Notes under the pieces: generated by a model
Database searches by the model: none
What the model was told of the DNA's origin: nothing
What the model saw: the letters and a program-made list of their open reading frames with translations, nothing else
Program-made: the position numbers and the translations under genes
In this document: positions 60,754 to 64,000 of the stretch, one piece after another
Position numbering within the stretch: position 1 is the first letter of the stretch
Layout of the letters: each line of letters opens with the position of its first letter
From: Aeromicrobium sp. Root236
GTDB taxonomy: Bacteria > Actinomycetota > Actinomycetes > Propionibacteriales > Nocardioidaceae
Assembly: GCF_001428805.1 (NCBI RefSeq)
Contig: NZ_LMIS01000001.1
Location: forward strand, 924,586-988,585
Reading direction: 5' to 3'
DNA length: 64,000 nt

Positions 60754-61620
60754 TCAGGTGACCGGGACCAGCGTGTGCAGGATCAACCAGGCGACCGGTG
60801 CCACGGCGATCAGCGAGTCGAGGCGATCCATGAGGCCGCCGTGCCCGGGCAGCAGGTCGCCCATGTCCTTGATGCCGAGGTCGCGCTTGATGAGCGACTC
60901 GGACAGGTCGCCCAGCGTCGCGAATACGACTCCGGCGATGCCGAGGATGATGCCGACCCACCAGTCGCCGTCGAGCGCGTACGTGATGGTCACGATGCCG
61001 GCGCCGATGCCGAAGATCAGGGAGCCGGTGAAGCCCTCCCACGACTTCTTGGGGCTGATCGTGGGCGCCATCGGGTGCTTGCCGAACAGGACACCGGCCA
61101 CGTAGCCGCCGATGTCGGAGGCGATCGTCGCGACGATGAACGCGATGATGCGCCACGGGCCGTCGTCCTCGGTCAGCATCAGAACGACGAACGAGCCCAT
61201 GAGGTAGAGGTAGCCCAGCACGAAAACGCCCGCGCTGCTGTCGCGTACGAAGCCCTCGGCTCCGTCGGACAGCCGCCAGACCAGCGTGCCGATGATCGTC
61301 AGGGCGAGCGCGACGGACGCGGTCTCCATGCCACCCCAGTAGCTGCCGACGAGCATGATGGTGCCGCCGGTCAGCACGGGCAGGACGGGGATCTTGATGC
61401 GCGCCGTCGAGAACGCCCGCGTCAGCTCGAACAGGCCGATCGCGAGCGCGATCACCACGACCGGGATGAACGCTTCCTTCTGGATGAACAGCGTCGCGAT
61501 GACGAGCCCGATCAGGCCGACACCGACCGCGATCGACGCGGGGAGGTTGCGGCCCGCGCGGCTCGTCTTGGCTGCAGGCGTCTCCGACTCCGGGGTCCCG
61601 GCAGGAGACTCAGATGTCAA
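60754..61620 (-). CDS. cdsA: Phosphatidate cytidylyltransferase
   Basis: Makes CDP-diacylglycerol from phosphatidic acid and CTP for phospholipid synthesis. The 288-residue membrane protein has about eight hydrophobic helices and the C-terminal CDS signature ESLIKRDLGIKDMGDLLPGH with the following GGLMDRLDS. The best start is an unusual TTG at 61620, overlapping the end of frr by 11 nt. Last gene of the rpsB-tsf-pyrH-frr-cdsA block. Confidence 0.94.
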   Translation of the reverse strand: MTSESPAGTPESETPAAKTSRAGRNLPASIAVGVGLIGLVIATLFIQKEAFIPVVVIALAIGLFELTRAFSTARIKIPVLPVLTGGTIMLVGSYWGGMETASVALALTIIGTLVWRLSDGAEGFVRDSSAGVFVLGYLYLMGSFVVLMLTEDDGPWRIIAFIVATIASDIGGYVAGVLFGKHPMAPTISPKKSWEGFTGSLIFGIGAGIVTITYALDGDWWVGIILGIAGVVFATLGDLSESLIKRDLGIKDMGDLLPGHGGLMDRLDSLIAVAPVAWLILHTLVPVT

Positions 61621-62167
61621 GGAGCTCTGCCTCTTTGTTCTTGAGCAGCTCGTCGACCGTGTCGACGTGCTTCTTGGTCATCGCGTCGAGGCGCTTCTCG
61701 GCGCCGACGTTCTCGTCCTTGCTGATCTCGGAGTCCTTCTCGGCCTTGTCGAGCGCCTGCTTGGCGGCGCGACGCAGGTTGCGCACGGAGACCCGGCCTT
61801 CCTCGGCCTTGGTCTTGGCGAGCTTGATGTACTCCTTGCGGCGGTCCTCGGTCAGCTCGGGCAGCGTCACGCGCAGCACCTTGCCGTCGTCGCTCGGGTT
61901 GACACCGAGGTCGGACTCGCGGATGGCCTTCTCGATCGCGGGCTTGGCGCCGGCGTCGTAGGGCTGGATGATGACGGTGCGCGGCTCGGGCACCTGGAAG
62001 CCCGCGAGTTGGTTGAGCGGGGTCTGCTGGCCGTAGTACTCGGCCGTGATCTGGGCGAACATCGCCGGATGGGCGCGGCCCGTGCGGATCGCGGCAAACT
62101 CCTCGCGGGTGTGCTCGACGGCGCGTGCCATCTTGCTGTCGGCGTCACGCAGGGTCTGGTCAATCAC
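61610..62167 (-). CDS. frr: Ribosome recycling factor
   Basis: Splits post-termination ribosomes together with EF-G. The 185-residue protein begins with a GTG at 62167 and has the RRF features AVEHTREEFAAIRTGRAHPA, YYGQQTPLNQLAGFQVPEPR and VRVTLPELTEDRRKEYIKL-like blocks, ending in a long helix. Length matches E. coli RRF (185). It lies 33 nt downstream of pyrH and overlaps cdsA. Confidence 0.97.
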   Translation of the reverse strand: MIDQTLRDADSKMARAVEHTREEFAAIRTGRAHPAMFAQITAEYYGQQTPLNQLAGFQVPEPRTVIIQPYDAGAKPAIEKAIRESDLGVNPSDDGKVLRVTLPELTEDRRKEYIKLAKTKAEEGRVSVRNLRRAAKQALDKAEKDSEISKDENVGAEKRLDAMTKKHVDTVDELLKNKEAELLDI

Positions 62168-62200
62168 GATGTCTCCATCCGGTTCTGGTCGGTCCGGCGC

Positions 62201-62956
62201 CTAGGCGGCGTGGACCAGCGTTCCGATCTTCTCACCACGGAGCACGCGGGCGATGTTGCCCTCACCCTCCATGCCGAACACGATCATGGGGAGCTTGTTC
62301 TCCATGCACAACGCGAATGCTGCCGCATCGACGACCTTGAGGCCCAGTCGCAACGCGTCGTCGAACGTGATCTCGTCGAACTTGCGGGCGGTCGGGTCCG
62401 TGCGCGGGTCGGCCGAGTAGACACCGTCGACCCCGCTCTTGGACATCAGCACGGCATCGGCCCCGATCTCGAGCGCACGCTGCGCCGAGACGGTGTCGGT
62501 CGAGAAGTAGGGCATCCCGGCGCCGGCGCCGAAGATCACGACGCGGCCCTTCTCGAGGTGCCGGATCGCCCGGCGCGGGATGTAGGGCTCGGCGACCTGT
62601 CCCATCGTGATGGCCGACTGCACACGGGTCTCGATGCCCTGCTTCTCGCAGAAGTCCTGCAGCGCGAGGCAGTTCATGACCGTGCCGAGCATGCCGATGT
62701 AGTCGGCGCGTGAACGGTCCATGCCGCGCTGGCTGAGCTCGGCGCCGCGGAAGAAGTTGCCGCCACCGACCACGATCGCCACCTCGACGCCCTCGGCCAC
62801 GGCCTCGGCGACCTGCTTGGCGATGCCGTTGACGACATCGGGGTCGATGCCGATCTTGCCGCCGCCGAAGACCTCGCCGGACAGCTTCAGCAGGACGCGC
62901 TTGAGCCCATGACCAGAGGCCGGAGCGTCGACTTCCTGAGCGGTGTCAGTGTCCAC
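62201..62956 (-). CDS. pyrH: Uridylate kinase
   Basis: Phosphorylates UMP to UDP; a hexameric amino-acid-kinase fold enzyme controlled by GTP and UTP. The 251-residue protein has [27 protein letters not shown], the acidic/substrate region [20 protein letters not shown] and [12 protein letters not shown]. An N-terminal extension of about 18 residues precedes the conserved core. It lies 53 nt after tsf. Confidence 0.97.
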   Translation of the reverse strand: MDTDTAQEVDAPASGHGLKRVLLKLSGEVFGGGKIGIDPDVVNGIAKQVAEAVAEGVEVAIVVGGGNFFRGAELSQRGMDRSRADYIGMLGTVMNCLALQDFCEKQGIETRVQSAITMGQVAEPYIPRRAIRHLEKGRVVIFGAGAGMPYFSTDTVSAQRALEIGADAVLMSKSGVDGVYSADPRTDPTARKFDEITFDDALRLGLKVVDAAAFALCMENKLPMIVFGMEGEGNIARVLRGEKIGTLVHAA

Positions 62957-63009
62957 GTTCCGGCCTCCGATGTTGGTCGTGCGAGCTGGTGCTGAGTTCG
63001 TTCGAAGGG

Positions 63010-63831
63010 TCAGGCGCCGATCTCGATGTGCGCGAAACGCTTGAGCGTCACGCCGGCCTCATCGAGGAGAGCCTTGACGGTCTTCTTGTTGTCCTGGACG
63101 GACGCCTGGTCGAGCAGGACGGCCTCCTTGAAGAACCCGTTGAGGCGTCCCTCGGTGATCTTCGCGATGGCCTGCTCGGGCTTGCCCTCTTCGCGAGCCG
63201 TCGCCTCGGCGATCTCGCGCTCCTTGGCGACGACGTCCGCGGGGACCTCGTCACGCGTGAGGTAGCGAGGACGCATCGCGGCGATCTGCATCGCGACGCC
63301 GCGAGCGACGTCGTGTGCGGACTCGTCGCCCTCGAACTCCACCAGCACACCGACGGCGTGCGGCAGGTCGCTGGCGCGGCGGTGCATGTAGGTCGCGACG
63401 TTGCCCTCGAAGCTGGCGACGCGGCCGAGCTCGATCTTCTCGCCGATGACGACCGCGAGGTCCGCGACGGCCTCGGCGACGGTCTTGCCGCTCTCGAGCG
63501 TCTCGCTCGCGAACGCAGCAGCGTCGGCGGGCTTGACCTTGTCGGCCAGGACGGCGAGCTCCTCGGCCAGCGCGATGAACTGATCGTTCTTGGCGACGAA
63601 GTCGGTCTCGGAGTTGAGCTCGACGATCGCGTTGCCGTAGTTGGCGACGAGACCGGCCGAAGCCTCACGCTCGGCGCCGCGCTTGGCAGCCTTGGCGGCG
63701 CCCGAGATGCGGAGCACCTCGATCGCCTTGTCGAAGTCGCCGTCAGCCTCCGTGAGCGCCTTCTTGGCGTCCATCATGCCGGCGCCGGTGGCGTCGCGGA
63801 GCTTCTTGACCTCTGTGGCGGTGATAGCCAT
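63010..63831 (-). CDS. tsf: Elongation factor Ts
   Basis: Guanine-nucleotide exchange factor for EF-Tu. The 273-residue protein has the N-terminal UBA-like domain ([40 protein letters not shown]), the [14 protein letters not shown] signature and the C-terminal dimerisation region. ATG at 63831. Follows the gene at 63872 by 40 nt, consistent with the universal rpsB-tsf order. Confidence 0.97.
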   Translation of the reverse strand: MAITATEVKKLRDATGAGMMDAKKALTEADGDFDKAIEVLRISGAAKAAKRGAEREASAGLVANYGNAIVELNSETDFVAKNDQFIALAEELAVLADKVKPADAAAFASETLESGKTVAEAVADLAVVIGEKIELGRVASFEGNVATYMHRRASDLPHAVGVLVEFEGDESAHDVARGVAMQIAAMRPRYLTRDEVPADVVAKEREIAEATAREEGKPEQAIAKITEGRLNGFFKEAVLLDQASVQDNKKTVKALLDEAGVTLKRFAHIEIGA

Positions 63832-63871
63832 GTTTCTCTTCTCGCTTCTCAGGTAGTCGTGTGTGCCGAGA

Positions 63872-64000
63872 TCACTCGGCGGCGTCGGCGTCGACCTTCT
63901 CGGCAGCCTTCTTGGCGGGCGCCTTCTTGGCCGGGGCCTCGTCGGTCGCAGCAGCCTTCTTGGCAGCCGGAGCCTTCTTGGCGGGCGCCTTCTTGGCCGG
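63872..64000 (-). CDS. rpsB: 30S ribosomal protein S2, C-terminal end (partial)
   Basis: Only the last 42 codons and the TGA are in the window. The visible tail is Lys/Ala/Pro-rich with repeats of the type AKKAPAKKA and ends in VDADAAE. None of the S2 core is visible, so the assignment rests on the conserved rpsB-tsf order and on similar extended basic tails known on actinobacterial S2 proteins. The reading frame enters from beyond position 64000. Confidence 0.75.
   Translation of the reverse strand, partial: PAKKAPAKKAPAAKKAAATDEAPAKKAPAKKAAEKVDADAAE

Noticed and set aside
1..64000. Mobile elements, prophage, tRNA or rRNA genes
   Set aside because: No transposase, integrase, phage structural gene, attachment-site duplication, cloverleaf or rRNA sequence could be recognised on either strand.

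Overview
This window is high-GC actinobacterial chromosome, probably from the Nocardioidaceae (Aeromicrobium/Nocardioides-like). That genus-level guess is inference from gene content, frequent GTG starts, Lsr2, an Ala/Pro/Gly-rich IF2 and an AKKAP-rich tail on the gene before tsf. I see no rRNA, tRNA, CRISPR array, insertion sequence or prophage.

The backbone is the conserved actinobacterial translation/housekeeping stretch. It lies almost entirely on the minus strand and reads from 64000 down to 1: rpsB(partial)-tsf-pyrH-frr-cdsA, rlmN, dxr-rseP-ispG-GNAT, proS, rimP-nusA-ylxR-infB-rbfA-truB, ribF, rpsO-pnp, kynU-dapB, thyA-folA, dapA-rnj and finally narK. Many neighbours overlap by 1-8 nt, so they are probably cotranscribed and translationally coupled. 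Intrinsic terminators follow rpsO and pnp.

Accessory modules sit between these core blocks. (a) 4551-8783, plus strand: a hot-dog thioesterase, a small membrane protein, and a GNAT-azlC-azlD operon. (b) 13749-22418: an SGNH lipoprotein, a secreted GH3 glycosidase, an acidic membrane protein with an OmpR-type two-component system, and a Thr/Asn-repeat exported protein coupled to an unusual protein kinase. (c) 37814-41486: an ABC transporter divergent from a NarL-type two-component system. (d) 41965-51060: a polyamine uptake and degradation regulon (amine oxidase, aldehyde dehydrogenase, class III aminotransferase, potABCD-like transporter, Lrp/AsnC regulator) whose two divergent control regions share candidate operator sequences. 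(e) 51156-54188: an enoyl-CoA hydratase-like pair and a Tat-exported metallophosphoesterase preceded by a perfect Crp/GlxR-type site. (f) 55484-56307: a MarR regulator coupled to an uncharacterised 138-residue protein. (g) 56311-60734: a probable operon of fused circularly permuted ATP-grasp/Alpha-E protein, transglutaminase-like protease and zinc-ribbon metallopeptidase.

Module (g) is the best candidate for a poorly described system. It resembles the predicted amidoligase/peptide-modification clusters known from comparative genomics. A perfect 19-bp inverted repeat covers the ribosome binding site and start codon of its transglutaminase gene. Other non-coding structure worth attention includes long hairpins between convergent genes, a perfect 46-bp palindrome between infB and rbfA, three convergent gene pairs that overlap exactly on the palindrome CTAG, and a 20-bp GC-rich element seen in three intergenic places.
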